From: Streptomyces sp. TSRI0281 | GTDB taxonomy: Bacteria; Actinomycetota; Actinomycetes; Streptomycetales; Streptomycetaceae | Assembly: GCF_001905125.1 (NCBI RefSeq) | Contig: NZ_LWLE01000008.1 | Coordinates: forward strand, 62,001-126,000 | DNA length: 64,000 nt | Reading direction: 5' to 3' | Part shown: piece after piece, positions 1 to 7,865 of the stretch | Layout: every line of letters begins with the position of its first letter | Numbering within the stretch: the stretch's first letter is position 1 | Position numbers and translations under genes: made by a program | The notes under the pieces: generated by a model | The model's database searches: none | The model's input: only the letters and a program-made list of their open reading frames with translations | Told to the model about the DNA's origin: nothing

Positions 1-512
1 CGCGAGTTGCGGTCCTCGATGGTGACGGGCGCGTCCAGCAGCGCGGCGATCGCGTTGGCGACCGCGAAGAGGTCGCCGGACTCGATCCGGTCGGCCGGGT
101 GACCGTTCATGTCATGCCGGTTACTGTCGGTCGTCAGCGTCCGGAGCATCCCCGCCAGGTGCGTCCAGGAGGCGCCGCGGGCGAAGGAGAGCACCGCTAC
201 GCCCGACGCCTCGGCCGCATCGGTCAGCGCCTCGTCGGCGGTGAGGGGCGCGCGCACCACCAGGGCGGCGGCGCCGCGCTGTCCCAGCCGGGTGACGACT
301 CGGGCGATGTCGGAGGGGTCGTGCAGGGCCACGCCCAGGACCAGTGCGTGGTCCGGGAGCTCCGGCTCGTCGAGTGGGTCGTGGATGACGACGCCACCGA
401 TGCCGTCGGCGCGTTCCGCGTCACCGCAGACGACGTCGAGCAGGGTGGAACCGAGTTCCTCCAGGACACGCGCGAGGCTCGCTCGCGGAAGGCTGGTCAC
501 GGGAATGAGCAC
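1..512 (-). CDS. PucR-type transcriptional regulator, N-terminal part (runs off the window)
   Basis: The reading frame is open to the left window edge, so only about the first 170 residues are present. They read as the sensory N-terminal domain of PucR/CdaR-like regulators: a start region VLIPVTSLPRASL, then segments HDPLDEPELPDHALVLGV and GAAALVVRAPLTADEALTDA, then the family-typical end of that domain, LLDAPVTIEDRNS. In this family the domain is followed by a GGDEF-like region and a C-terminal helix-turn-helix, both outside the window. The GTG at 512 is chosen; a second in-frame GTG lies 12 bases downstream and neither has a clear Shine-Dalgarno sequence. PucR regulators often control nitrogen or amino-acid catabolism, which fits the D-amino-acid operon just upstream on the same strand, but a direct link is inference. 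Confidence 0.75.
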   Translation of the reverse strand, partial: MLIPVTSLPRASLARVLEELGSTLLDVVCGDAERADGIGGVVIHDPLDEPELPDHALVLGVALHDPSDIARVVTRLGQRGAAALVVRAPLTADEALTDAAEASGVAVLSFARGASWTHLAGMLRTLTTDSNRHDMNGHPADRIESGDLFAVANAIAALLDAPVTIEDRNS

Positions 513-576
513 GGGGCCGAAACTAGCCCGGCCCACCGGCATCGGAGTTGGTCGCGCATGACGTAATGATGCCAGC

Positions 577-600
577 CCGTTCGTCCGCACGGACGAACGG
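577..600. promoter_or_regulatory. Perfect 10-bp inverted repeat between the racemase gene and the pucR-like gene
   Basis: Arms 577-586 (ccgttcgtcc) and 591-600 (ggacgaacgg) are exact reverse complements around the 4-base loop gcac. It lies 18 bp beyond the stop of the racemase gene and 65 bp upstream of the regulator start. No T run follows, so it may be either a terminator hairpin for the upstream operon or an operator, for example for autoregulation of the PucR-type gene. Confidence 0.55.
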
Positions 601-618
601 ACCGGCGTGGCGAGGGCC

Positions 619-1725
619 TCAGGGGACGGGCACCCAGGTCGTCGAGTCCGTCACCTCGTCCAGGATCTCCGGGACGGGGGTGACGCCGAGGCCCGGCCCG
701 GTCGGCACGGCGAGATGTCCGTCCACGAGGTGGAACGGTGCGGTGATGTCGGTGTGGTAGTAGCGGTCGGAGGCCGAGGTGTCGCCGGGCAGTACGAAGC
801 CGGGCAGTGCGGCGAGCGCCACGTTGGCGGCGCGGCCCAGTCCCGTCTCCAGCATGCCGCCGCACCAGACGGGGACACCGTGCGCCACGCAGACGTCGTG
901 GATCCGCCGCGCCTCCAGATAGCCGCCGACGCGGCCCGGCTTGATGTTGACCACGTGGCAGGCGCCGAGCGCGAGCGCGGCCGCGGCGGCGCGGGCGGAG
1001 ACGATCGACTCGTCGAGGCAGATCGGGGTGGTGATCCGCTGCGCGAGTTCCGCGTGGCCGAGGAGGTCGTCCTCCGCGAGGGGCTGCTCCAGCATCAGGA
1101 GGGCGAACGGGTCGAGACGGGCCAGCTGGCGGGCGTCACCGCGGCGATAGGCGGCGTTGGCGTCCACCTGCAGCAGGATGTCGCCGAACCGTTCGCGGAC
1201 GGCGCGCACCGGCTCGATGTCCCAGCCGGGTTCGATCTTCAGCTTGATCCGCAGATAACCGGCGTCCAGATATCCGGCGACGGCGTCGAGGAGCGCGGGG
1301 ATCGACTCCGTGATCCCCACCGACACCCCGCACGGCACTCTGTCGCGTACCGCGCCGAGGGCGTGTGCGAGCGGCACTCCCCGGGCCCGGAGGTCCGCGT
1401 CCAGCACCGCCGTCTCCAGGGCGGCCTTGGCCATGCGGTGCCCCTTGAACGCGGCCAGGGCCGGGGCGACCCGGTGGGCGTCGAGGTCGGCCACCCCGGC
1501 GAGCGCCGGAACCAGGAAGCGGCTGAGGACGTCCGCGGCGGCGTGCGTGTACTGCGACGAGTACAGCGGAGCGGTGCCCGCGCCGCACTCCCCCCAGCCC
1601 TCGGCCTCGTCGGTGACGACGCGCACCAGGAGGGCCTCCCGCACGGTCTCGGTGCCGAACGAGGTGCGGAACGGGGATACGAGGGGTGCCTTGATGGTGC
1701 GCAGCTCGACTCCGGTGACCTTCAC
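619..1725 (-). CDS. N-succinyl/N-acyl amino acid racemase (o-succinylbenzoate synthase family, enolase superfamily)
   Basis: The 368-residue protein is an enolase-superfamily member of the MenC/NAAAR group. The second-shell and catalytic residues can be read: KLK at 161-163 (general base Lys), metal ligands Asp188 (QVDAN), Glu213 (LEQP) and Asp238 (CLDES), and the opposite-face Lys262 (NIKPGRVGG). These proteins either make o-succinylbenzoate for menaquinone or racemise N-succinyl or N-acyl amino acids. No menaquinone genes are near, while a GNAT transferase and an M20 deacylase precede it in the same operon, so the racemase role is preferred. The GTG start at 1725 follows AGGAGA at good spacing and overlaps the GNAT stop by four bases (GTGA), indicating translational coupling. 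Confidence 0.85.
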   Translation of the reverse strand: MKVTGVELRTIKAPLVSPFRTSFGTETVREALLVRVVTDEAEGWGECGAGTAPLYSSQYTHAAADVLSRFLVPALAGVADLDAHRVAPALAAFKGHRMAKAALETAVLDADLRARGVPLAHALGAVRDRVPCGVSVGITESIPALLDAVAGYLDAGYLRIKLKIEPGWDIEPVRAVRERFGDILLQVDANAAYRRGDARQLARLDPFALLMLEQPLAEDDLLGHAELAQRITTPICLDESIVSARAAAAALALGACHVVNIKPGRVGGYLEARRIHDVCVAHGVPVWCGGMLETGLGRAANVALAALPGFVLPGDTSASDRYYHTDITAPFHLVDGHLAVPTGPGLGVTPVPEILDEVTDSTTWVPVP

Positions 1726-2687
1726 ACTGTCTCCTGTGGCGCTTCGTCGGGGTGTGTTCCGTGCCGGCGCGTGCCGCCGTCGTCCTGCGTCGGGCTTCCG
1801 CGGTCCACGACGTACCAGCCCGCCGGGTCGAAGCCGCGCACCCGCGCGCCGTCGGCGAGCAGGCCGCCCAGCACGTCCCGTACCGCCGTGCGCCAGCTCA
1901 CGGCGCACGCCGGGTCGCTCTCGCGCAGTGCCTCGATGTCTTCGGGCACCGCCACCAGTACGGTGCGCCCGTCGCCGCCCGCGCGCACCGTCGACGGCGC
2001 GCCCGTGGCGGAGACTCCGAGGGCGACGGCCGCTCCGCGCGACCGGGCGGCTTCCGCGTCCGCCGGTATGGGCCGCCCGGCGCAGACCGACTCGGCGTCC
2101 GGAGACGTCAGGTGCCACCGCACCAGAATCCGGTCGCTGTCGTCGCTGCCGTTGATCCCGTCGTCGATGGGGCCGTAGAAGTCCGGCAGGTACTCGGCGG
2201 GCTCGGCGGCCAGCTTGGCGATGTTGAAGTACGCGTTGCGGCGCACCAAGGGGTCGTACGTCCAGCAGATCTCGCCCACACCCCGCGCCAGCGTCCAGGC
2301 CCGCTGGTGCAGTTTCAGGGCGAATCCGACGTTGCGCCGCCGCACCTGGGGCAGCACTCCGGCGATGTGGCTGTGCAGGGCCGCGCGCGCCGGCGGGGAG
2401 AAGAAGCCGAAGCAGGAGCCGACCAGTTCGTCCCCCACGAAGGCGCCGCTGACGTAACTGCCCGCCTTCGCCAGCGCACGCAGCAGGTCGGCGGTCACCA
2501 CCGGACTGTTCTCGCCGGTGCGCCAGATCTGCTCGTACAGGCGCCGGACGGCCTCCAGCTCACTGACGCTGTCCAGGCAACGGATGTCGATGCCTGCGGT
2601 GCGCGCGGCGGTCTCGGCCGCGGCGTACGCCGCGTCGACGGGCGGGGATTCGGTGCGGTCGCGCAGGAAATCGGTCACGCGGGTCAT
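1722..2687 (-). CDS. GNAT-family N-acyltransferase, probable amino acid N-succinyltransferase
   Basis: The 321-residue protein has a GNAT fold in its first 185 residues. The acyl-CoA pyrophosphate loop is visible as RRRNVGFALKLHQRAW (about 116-131), preceded by the strand GDELVGSCFGF. The C-terminal about 130 residues have no motif I recognise. In Geobacillus kaustophilus a GNAT succinyltransferase, the racemase and an M20 hydrolase form a pathway that turns D-amino acids irreversibly into L-amino acids; the same three families are adjacent here. The ATG at 2687 lies four bases after the stop of the M20 gene. The substrate (succinyl-CoA rather than acetyl-CoA) is inferred from context. Confidence 0.75.
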   Translation of the reverse strand: MTRVTDFLRDRTESPPVDAAYAAAETAARTAGIDIRCLDSVSELEAVRRLYEQIWRTGENSPVVTADLLRALAKAGSYVSGAFVGDELVGSCFGFFSPPARAALHSHIAGVLPQVRRRNVGFALKLHQRAWTLARGVGEICWTYDPLVRRNAYFNIAKLAAEPAEYLPDFYGPIDDGINGSDDSDRILVRWHLTSPDAESVCAGRPIPADAEAARSRGAAVALGVSATGAPSTVRAGGDGRTVLVAVPEDIEALRESDPACAVSWRTAVRDVLGGLLADGARVRGFDPAGWYVVDRGSPTQDDGGTRRHGTHPDEAPQETV

Positions 2688-2691
2688 GGTT

Positions 2692-3981
2692 TCAACCCCG
2701 GTCTACGCGCAGCTGGTTCGAGGGCACAGGATGCGGGCCCCCGCTTCGTCCGGGCGGACAGCCGTCCTGCGGTGCCAGGAGGTCGGCCACCAACGCGGTG
2801 AGCAGTCGGGTCCGCCGCGGCAGCTCCGCGACGAGCAGATGTTCGTCGTCGGCATGTGCGCCGCCGCCCACCGCTCCCAGGCCGTCGAGGGTGGGGGTGC
2901 CGACTCCCGCGGCGAGATTTCCGTCGGAGGCGCCGCCGACGGCGACCTGTGTGAGCGGGCCGAGCCCGAGGTCGGTCGCGAGCCGGCACGCCCGCGCGAA
3001 AAGCTCCTTCGACGCGGTGGCCTGCAGGGGCGGCCGGTTCGGACCACCGGTGATCTCCACGGCTGCGCCGGGCAGCCGGGCCCGCAGGTCGCGCATCGCT
3101 CGGTCCACACGGTGCTGCTCCGCCGTGTCCCGTATGCGGACGTCGACGTCGAAGCGTGCCGAGGCGGGAACGGTGTTGCTCGTGGTGCCCGCCTCCAGGC
3201 GGGTCGGCGTGACGGTCGTACCGAGTGCCGCATCGCCCAGCGCGGCCACGGCCAGGATCTGGTGGGCGGCCTCGATCGTCGCGTTCACACCACGCTCGGG
3301 CTCAAGGCCGGAGTGGGCGGCACGTCCCCGGACCAGCACCTCGTAGCGCGACACCCCTTTGCGTTCCGTCTTCAGGGCCCCGCCCGGCCCGGCGGCCTCC
3401 AGTACGAGGGCGGCGGCGTGGGCGCGGGCCTCGCCCTCGATGAGCTCCCGGGACGAGGGCGAACCCGGCTCCTCGTCACCGGTGATGAGCAGGGTGACAC
3501 CGTCCAGCGGATGCGCGGCCCCGGGTCCGGACACCTGCGTCCGTGCCCCCGCGGCGATCAGGTCCGCCAAGGCGTGGAACGCCATCACCAGGCCGGCCTT
3601 CATGTCGAAGCAACCGGGTCCGCGCAGCACTCCCTCGCGAACCTCGAACGGATGGCTCTCCAACGACCCGACCGGCCACACCGTGTCGTGATGCCCGATG
3701 AGCAGTACGCGCGGGGTCCGGCCGAAGCGCCACCGCAGATGCGTGCATCCGTCGATGACGACCCGCTCCGCCTCGGCCCCGAGGTGACCGGCGCCCATCC
3801 GGGCCACCAGCTCGGCGCTGCGGGCGACGGCGGCCAGGTCGTCCGAGGGGGACTCGCAGCGCACCAGCCGCTCGATGTCCGCGGTCATCACGGCCGCACA
3901 CTCCCGGTCCCGGCTCTCCGGCCGGGCACCGTCCTCCTGCTGCCCAGTGGTTCGCTTCACCACGGCGCGGTGTTCTGTCAC
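2692..3981 (-). CDS. M20-family metallopeptidase, probable N-acyl/N-succinyl-L-amino acid hydrolase
   Basis: The predicted 429-residue enzyme has the M20 zinc signatures in order: GHHDTVW (His97, Asp99), GPGCFDMKAG (Asp126) and ITGDEEPGS (catalytic Glu170, ligand Glu171). A dimerisation lid domain follows, with GRAAHSGLEPERGVNA, and the final metal-binding region is near GAVGGGAHADDE. It resembles glutamate carboxypeptidase or desuccinylase enzymes. The first gene of a three-gene operon, it would remove the N-succinyl group from the L-isomer after racemisation. The GTG at 3981 is chosen because GGAGG lies eight bases upstream; a later ATG (codon 32) would also leave a complete domain. The 243 bp upstream to pobA must hold the operon promoter. 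Confidence 0.8.
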   Translation of the reverse strand: MTEHRAVVKRTTGQQEDGARPESRDRECAAVMTADIERLVRCESPSDDLAAVARSAELVARMGAGHLGAEAERVVIDGCTHLRWRFGRTPRVLLIGHHDTVWPVGSLESHPFEVREGVLRGPGCFDMKAGLVMAFHALADLIAAGARTQVSGPGAAHPLDGVTLLITGDEEPGSPSSRELIEGEARAHAAALVLEAAGPGGALKTERKGVSRYEVLVRGRAAHSGLEPERGVNATIEAAHQILAVAALGDAALGTTVTPTRLEAGTTSNTVPASARFDVDVRIRDTAEQHRVDRAMRDLRARLPGAAVEITGGPNRPPLQATASKELFARACRLATDLGLGPLTQVAVGGASDGNLAAGVGTPTLDGLGAVGGGAHADDEHLLVAELPRRTRLLTALVADLLAPQDGCPPGRSGGPHPVPSNQLRVDRG

Positions 3982-4224
3982 GGCGGACACCTCCAGTCGA
4001 TGCATCCGCCCAGCATCGTGAGCCGCGCCACGGTGTGATCTGTCCGCCCGGCCAATATTGATGGGGTCGATTGGGGCGGGGCGATGAACCGGGCCTCCGG
4101 TGCGGCGACCCGGCTCAGGCCGTATCCCGGTAGGGGAAGGGCGTGCTCCAGGAGCCCGGCGGGGACGACGCGCGGCACATGCCGGGCCGGCCGTCGCTCG
4201 GGCTGCCATGGGCCTGCGCTGTCC

Positions 4225-5418
4225 TCAGGCCGCGCCGCTCCAGCCCGTGTACCCCTCCGCCAGGTACGCGGCCCCAGCCCTGGATCTCACCACGCCCTCC
4301 AACTCGCCCAGTCGGCGCCGCACATCGAAGTCGGTGGCGCCGGGGGCACGGTGCAGCATCGTGGTCATCCAGTACGAGAAGTGCTGCGCTCGCCAGACCC
4401 GGGCCAGCGCCCGGGGGCCGTACGCGTCGAGGACCGCGTGGTCCCGATGGGTGACGGCCCGCTCCACCACCTCGGCCAGCACCCGCGCATCGGCCAGGGC
4501 AAGGTTCAGGCCCTTGGCCCCGGTCGGGGGAACCGTATGCGCGGCGTCCCCGGCCAGCAGCATGTTCCCGTACCTCAGGGGCTCGCACACGAAGCTGCGG
4601 AAAGGGAGCACCGAGCGGTCGGTGACGGGCCCCTCCTTGAGCGAGAACCCGTCCGCCCCGCGCACCCGCGCCTGGAGTTCCGCCCAGATCCGCTCGTCCG
4701 GCCAGGCATCCGGGTCCTCGTCCGGGTCGCACTGGAAGTACATGCGCTGTACGGACTCGGTGCGCTGGCTGATGAGCGCGAACCCCCGCTCGGAGTGGGT
4801 GTAGACGAGTTCGGGGGCGCTGGGCGACGCTTCGACCAGGACGCCGAACCAGGCGAAGGGGTACTCGCGGAAGAAGTGCGTACGTGCCGCCTCGGGCACG
4901 GCCTGGCGGCACACCCCGCGCGAACCGTCCGCGCCGACGAGGATGGAGCAGCGCACCTCCTGGGTGACGCCGTCGGCATCGGTGAAAAGGATGCCCGGGG
5001 ACGGCGTGGTGAGGTCGACGACCTGAGTCCCCTCGATACCGAACCGCACGTCTCCCGCGTCCCGTTGGCGCGCGTCGGCGAGATCGGCGAAGACCTCGGT
5101 CTGCGGGTAGAGCCACACATTCTCCCCGACCAGGTCCTGGAAGTCGATGCGGTGGCTCTCGCCGCCGAAGCGCAGATCGATGCCGGCGTGCGGCCGGCCT
5201 TGGCGCAGTACCCGGTCCGAGACCCCGGTCGCGGTCAACAGGCGGACGTTGTCGGCCTCCAGAATCCCCGCGCGGCCGGTGGCCTCGATCTCGGCGCGGG
5301 TGCGGTGGTCGACCACCACCGAGTCGATGCCCGCGCGGGCCAGCAGGTGCGACAGCATCAGACCGGCCGGGCCGGCGCCGATGATGCCGACGGTGGTCCG
5401 AGTAAGGGCTGTGGGCAT
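4225..5418 (-). CDS. pobA: 4-hydroxybenzoate 3-monooxygenase (p-hydroxybenzoate hydroxylase)
   Basis: The 397-residue flavoprotein matches PobA in length and signature. It has the FAD dinucleotide motif IGAGPAGL near the N-terminus, the GRAGILE and RIDFQDLVG substrate-side segments, YPQTEVF, the DG fingerprint VGADGSRG, and the FAD ribityl motif GDAAHTVPPTGAKGLNLA. It hydroxylates 4-hydroxybenzoate to protocatechuate (3,4-dihydroxybenzoate) with NAD(P)H and O2. The ATG at 5418 is preceded by AAGGA. It stands alone on the minus strand with no pca genes nearby and is divergent from the hygromycin-type cluster, whose chorismate lyase makes 4-hydroxybenzoate. It could therefore supply the catechol ring or simply degrade surplus substrate. 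Confidence 0.92.
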   Translation of the reverse strand: MPTALTRTTVGIIGAGPAGLMLSHLLARAGIDSVVVDHRTRAEIEATGRAGILEADNVRLLTATGVSDRVLRQGRPHAGIDLRFGGESHRIDFQDLVGENVWLYPQTEVFADLADARQRDAGDVRFGIEGTQVVDLTTPSPGILFTDADGVTQEVRCSILVGADGSRGVCRQAVPEAARTHFFREYPFAWFGVLVEASPSAPELVYTHSERGFALISQRTESVQRMYFQCDPDEDPDAWPDERIWAELQARVRGADGFSLKEGPVTDRSVLPFRSFVCEPLRYGNMLLAGDAAHTVPPTGAKGLNLALADARVLAEVVERAVTHRDHAVLDAYGPRALARVWRAQHFSYWMTTMLHRAPGATDFDVRRRLGELEGVVRSRAGAAYLAEGYTGWSGAA

Positions 5419-5515
5419 CGGTTCGTCCTTCCTTCTGTTCTCGGTCACGCACTGATGTCGTGCACATGCCTCGCCACAGCGGTCCCGCACCGGGGGCCGG
5501 GATGCCGAACCGGAT

Positions 5516-5534
5516 CTCGATCCGATTGATCGAG
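5516..5534. promoter_or_regulatory. Inverted repeat ctcgatc-N5-gatcgag upstream of pobA
   Basis: Seven-base perfect arms (5516-5522 and 5528-5534) separated by cgatt, centred about 107 bp upstream of the pobA start codon. The size and place fit an operator for an IclR- or MarR-type regulator, such as those that control pob genes, but no such regulator gene is in the window. Confidence 0.35.
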
Positions 5535-5991
5535 GAAGACCCGGCGGCGGTGAAGCGGAAGCAAACGCGTGCGGGTTGCCTGTCGGCCATGCCTTCGCTT
5601 CCGGCGTGGTCACTATCCGGCCCCACATGGCTATATCCGCACGCATATCCGGGCTGTTGACCAACTCCGGCAACTCAGCGGCCCGTTCCACAGAAGTCCC
5701 TGCCAAGAGGACGACCCGCACGGGGTCAAGTAATGCGAACAGAATCGCGAGACACCAGCAGCAGCGGCACACGGGCCGCGTGATCATCACGACTGTCCAG
5801 AATCCGACCTTGCGTCCGGCTCATGGGCTGTAGAAAATCTTACGCAATGGATCTCCGAACCGGAGGGGAGACCGAATGCTTCGACCGGCTTTCCCGCCGA
5901 CCCCTCAACGGGGCCGGGACCTCAGGGTGCCCGCACTCCGACACCCGTGACGCTTCAGAGACACAGGAGCGGGTACCAGCGTAGTGAATCC

Positions 5992-6021
5992 CCCCACTCC
6001 GCCGGCAAAGAGTAAGTGGGG
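5992..6021 (+). other. Leader hairpin upstream of the StrR-type activator gene
   Basis: Arms ccccact (5992-5998) and agtgggg (6015-6021) are exact complements around a 16-base loop, ending 32 bp before the start codon at 6054. It may be a 5-prime leader structure or protein-binding dyad; function is not known. Confidence 0.3.
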
Positions 6022-6053
6022 CAGCAATTGTCACCGCCACGACTTGGGGAATC

Positions 6054-7019
6054 ATGTCGACAGTTCCTGACTTACCGTGCGAGAGCCGTACTGCCTTCCT
6101 TCCGCTCCAGCAGTACATCAGCGAGAACTGCGTGTCCCTCCCCATCGAGTCACTGCTCCCCGCCGACTCCCCCCGCCTCAACGGGGAGAACATGGAGTAC
6201 GTACGACTGATGGCGGAACTCGACGACAAGCTCCAACCGATCGTCGTCCACCAGCAGTCGATGCGGGTCATCGACGGAATGCATCGGCTTCGTGCAGGTG
6301 CCGCACGCGGCGATACCACCATTCGCGCACTGTATTTCTCGGGCAGTGAGAGCGAAGCATTCCTGTTCGCCGTCCATTCGAATACGAAGCACGGCCTCCC
6401 GCTCACCCGTGAAGATCGCCGGGCCGCCGCAGCAAGGATCATCTCCTCCTTTCCCACCATGTCGGACCGTGTCCTGTCGAAAATCACCGGACTCGCCCAG
6501 CAGACCGTCGCCAAGATCCGACAGCAACTACCCGCGGGCCGGTCCGAGGAGTCGCGCATCGGCGCGGACGGGCGCGCCAGGCCCATGAATCCAAAAGAGA
6601 ACCGCAGGATTGCCGAAGAGTATCTCAAAGAGAATCCGCATGCCTCTCTGCGGGAAATCGCACGGGCGGCGAACATCTCGCCCTCGACCGCGCAGGACGT
6701 GCGCAGGCGGGCCACCCGGCAGCACGGCTCCGCGGAGCTCCCGCCGTCGCGACTGTCGACCCTCCCCCAGCAGCGGGCCCGCCTCGGCGGGCCGGAACAA
6801 CTGCGTCACCTCGAACTGCTGGCCCGGGACCCGTCGGTACGGCACACCGACGCCGGCCGCATGCTGGTGCAGTGGCTGCGCCTGACGGCTGCCATCAGCA
6901 AGAACCGCCGGGTGATCGTGAACAGCGTCCCCGAGCACTGCGCCGAAATGGCGGCACAGGCCATGCGGGTGTGCATGGCCAACCTGGAGGAGTTCGCCAG
7001 AAATCTGGAACAGCGCTGA
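6054..7019 (+). CDS. hyg1: StrR-family pathway-specific activator (ParB-like fold), counterpart of Hyg1
   Basis: The 321-residue protein has a ParB/Srx-like N-terminal domain (about residues 30-115, with VIDGMHRLRA at 72-81) followed by two helix-turn-helix candidates (about 136-159 and 196-219, SLREIARAANISPSTAQ). This layout is that of StrR, the streptomycin activator, and of its relatives in aminoglycoside and glycopeptide clusters. Codon 7 is TTA (6072-6074), read only by the bldA tRNA, so translation should depend on developmental state. A palindrome fitting the StrR operator lies just after the gene and upstream of hyg2. The start is ATG with a GGGGAA-like ribosome site. As the only regulator in the cluster it probably switches the whole pathway on. 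Confidence 0.88.
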   Translation: MSTVPDLPCESRTAFLPLQQYISENCVSLPIESLLPADSPRLNGENMEYVRLMAELDDKLQPIVVHQQSMRVIDGMHRLRAGAARGDTTIRALYFSGSESEAFLFAVHSNTKHGLPLTREDRRAAAARIISSFPTMSDRVLSKITGLAQQTVAKIRQQLPAGRSEESRIGADGRARPMNPKENRRIAEEYLKENPHASLREIARAANISPSTAQDVRRRATRQHGSAELPPSRLSTLPQQRARLGGPEQLRHLELLARDPSVRHTDAGRMLVQWLRLTAAISKNRRVIVNSVPEHCAEMAAQAMRVCMANLEEFARNLEQR

Positions 7020-7051
7020 GGCCCCCGCCCCGCCTCGTCCGGGCTTCCTCA

Positions 7052-7089
7052 GGGTGTTCGACTGCACAACAACGCGCAGTCGAACACCC
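7052..7089. promoter_or_regulatory. Probable StrR-type operator (14-bp perfect palindrome arms)
   Basis: Arms 7052-7065 and 7076-7089 are exact reverse complements with a 10-base centre. The core reads GTTCGACTG, 12 bases, CAGTCGAAC. The StrR operator consensus is GTTCGActG-N11-CagTCGAAc, so both half-sites match fully and the spacing differs by one base. A further half-site, TCGAAC, lies at 7094-7099. It is placed between the activator gene (stop 7019) and hyg2 (start 7307). It could also act as a hairpin terminator for the activator transcript. Confidence 0.75.
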
Positions 7090-7306
7090 GCCGTCGAACA
7101 CTCTTGACCCGCTGCTTCCCGAACTCCTAGCCTTCTTTTCACTTGATCATCCAGCCCGCCGGGCCCCGGCCCGAAATCGTCTCCTCCCCATTCCACCGCG
7201 CGGATCACACGCGCACCGTTCGTCCCCTGCCCAGCCGAATCCTCAGTGACGACAACGTCAGGAACCCGAAGACACTGGTCGCCCTGCAGCGTGGAACGGT
7301 CGTGAT

Positions 7307-7822
7307 ATGACAGAACGGCTGAATCAATTCTCCTCAGCTCCCCCACAGACGAGAATGATCCTGTCCTCGGACGGATCGACGACCCTGTTGCTCGACGCCC
7401 TCATCGGCGAGAAGCTGAGCGTAGGGGTCGACCACCAGCAACGAGTTCCCGCCGCGCGCCTGGAACGTATCGGCTGCCACATCCTGGGCGTCGCACCCGA
7501 AGCCCTGGTCGTGGACCGCCAGTCGCGGATCCTCAACACCAACAACGACGTGATCAGCGTGAACCATGTGGTGATCGCCGGGCGCGATCGCGACAAACTC
7601 GTACCACCGCCCGGAGAATTACTCGGCCCCTATCTCAAGCGGGCGGGACTGCCCTTGAAACGGGAACCGCTCGCCGTGTCCCGGGAGACATGGCCGCTGA
7701 GCAGCACCTCAGCGGAGTGCGTCTGCAAGGAATACATCATCGACTGCGGTGACGCGGGACGGGTGTACATCCATGAGAAGTTCAACCCCCGGTTCGTGCC
7801 ACCGAAAAAGGATGGGGCATAG
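7307..7822 (+). CDS. hyg2: Chorismate pyruvate-lyase (DUF98 family), makes 4-hydroxybenzoate
   Basis: The 171-residue protein resembles the actinobacterial DUF98 chorismate lyases (such as mycobacterial Rv2949c). It has the conserved opening TRMILSSDGSTTLLLDALIG-like stretch (about residues 16-34), then an Arg-rich middle and the strand ISVNHVVIAGR. The enzyme splits chorismate into 4-hydroxybenzoate and pyruvate; the acid is the known ring precursor of the hygromycin A cinnamate. Codon 105 is TTA (7619-7621), a second bldA-dependent step in the pathway. It is the first gene after the StrR-type palindrome and probably begins the main operon, with the GDP-sugar gene 43 bp downstream. Confidence 0.82.
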   Translation: MTERLNQFSSAPPQTRMILSSDGSTTLLLDALIGEKLSVGVDHQQRVPAARLERIGCHILGVAPEALVVDRQSRILNTNNDVISVNHVVIAGRDRDKLVPPPGELLGPYLKRAGLPLKREPLAVSRETWPLSSTSAECVCKEYIIDCGDAGRVYIHEKFNPRFVPPKKDGA

Positions 7823-7865
7823 ACATGGCATCCAAAATCAGCCTGCCGCTCCGGAGTGACTCGGA

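Larger units (their letters stand above)
5419..6053. other. Gene-free divergent region between pobA and the StrR-type activator
   Basis: No open reading frame here has convincing protein character; the extension of the pobA frame upstream of its start is composition-driven. The stretch is less GC-rich than its neighbours around 5600-5850 and must contain the promoters of pobA (leftward) and of the activator (rightward). Two inverted repeats are listed separately. Confidence 0.6.

Noticed and set aside
607..2178. Long plus-strand frame of 523 codons over the racemase and GNAT genes
   Set aside because: It is antisense to two genes with clear catalytic motifs; its translation is Arg/Gly/Val-rich with no domain pattern. 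High GC content makes such shadows common.
5419..5790. Upstream extension of the pobA frame to 5790
   Set aside because: PobA length and the FAD motif place the start at 5418; the extension has no family match and crosses an AT-richer region.
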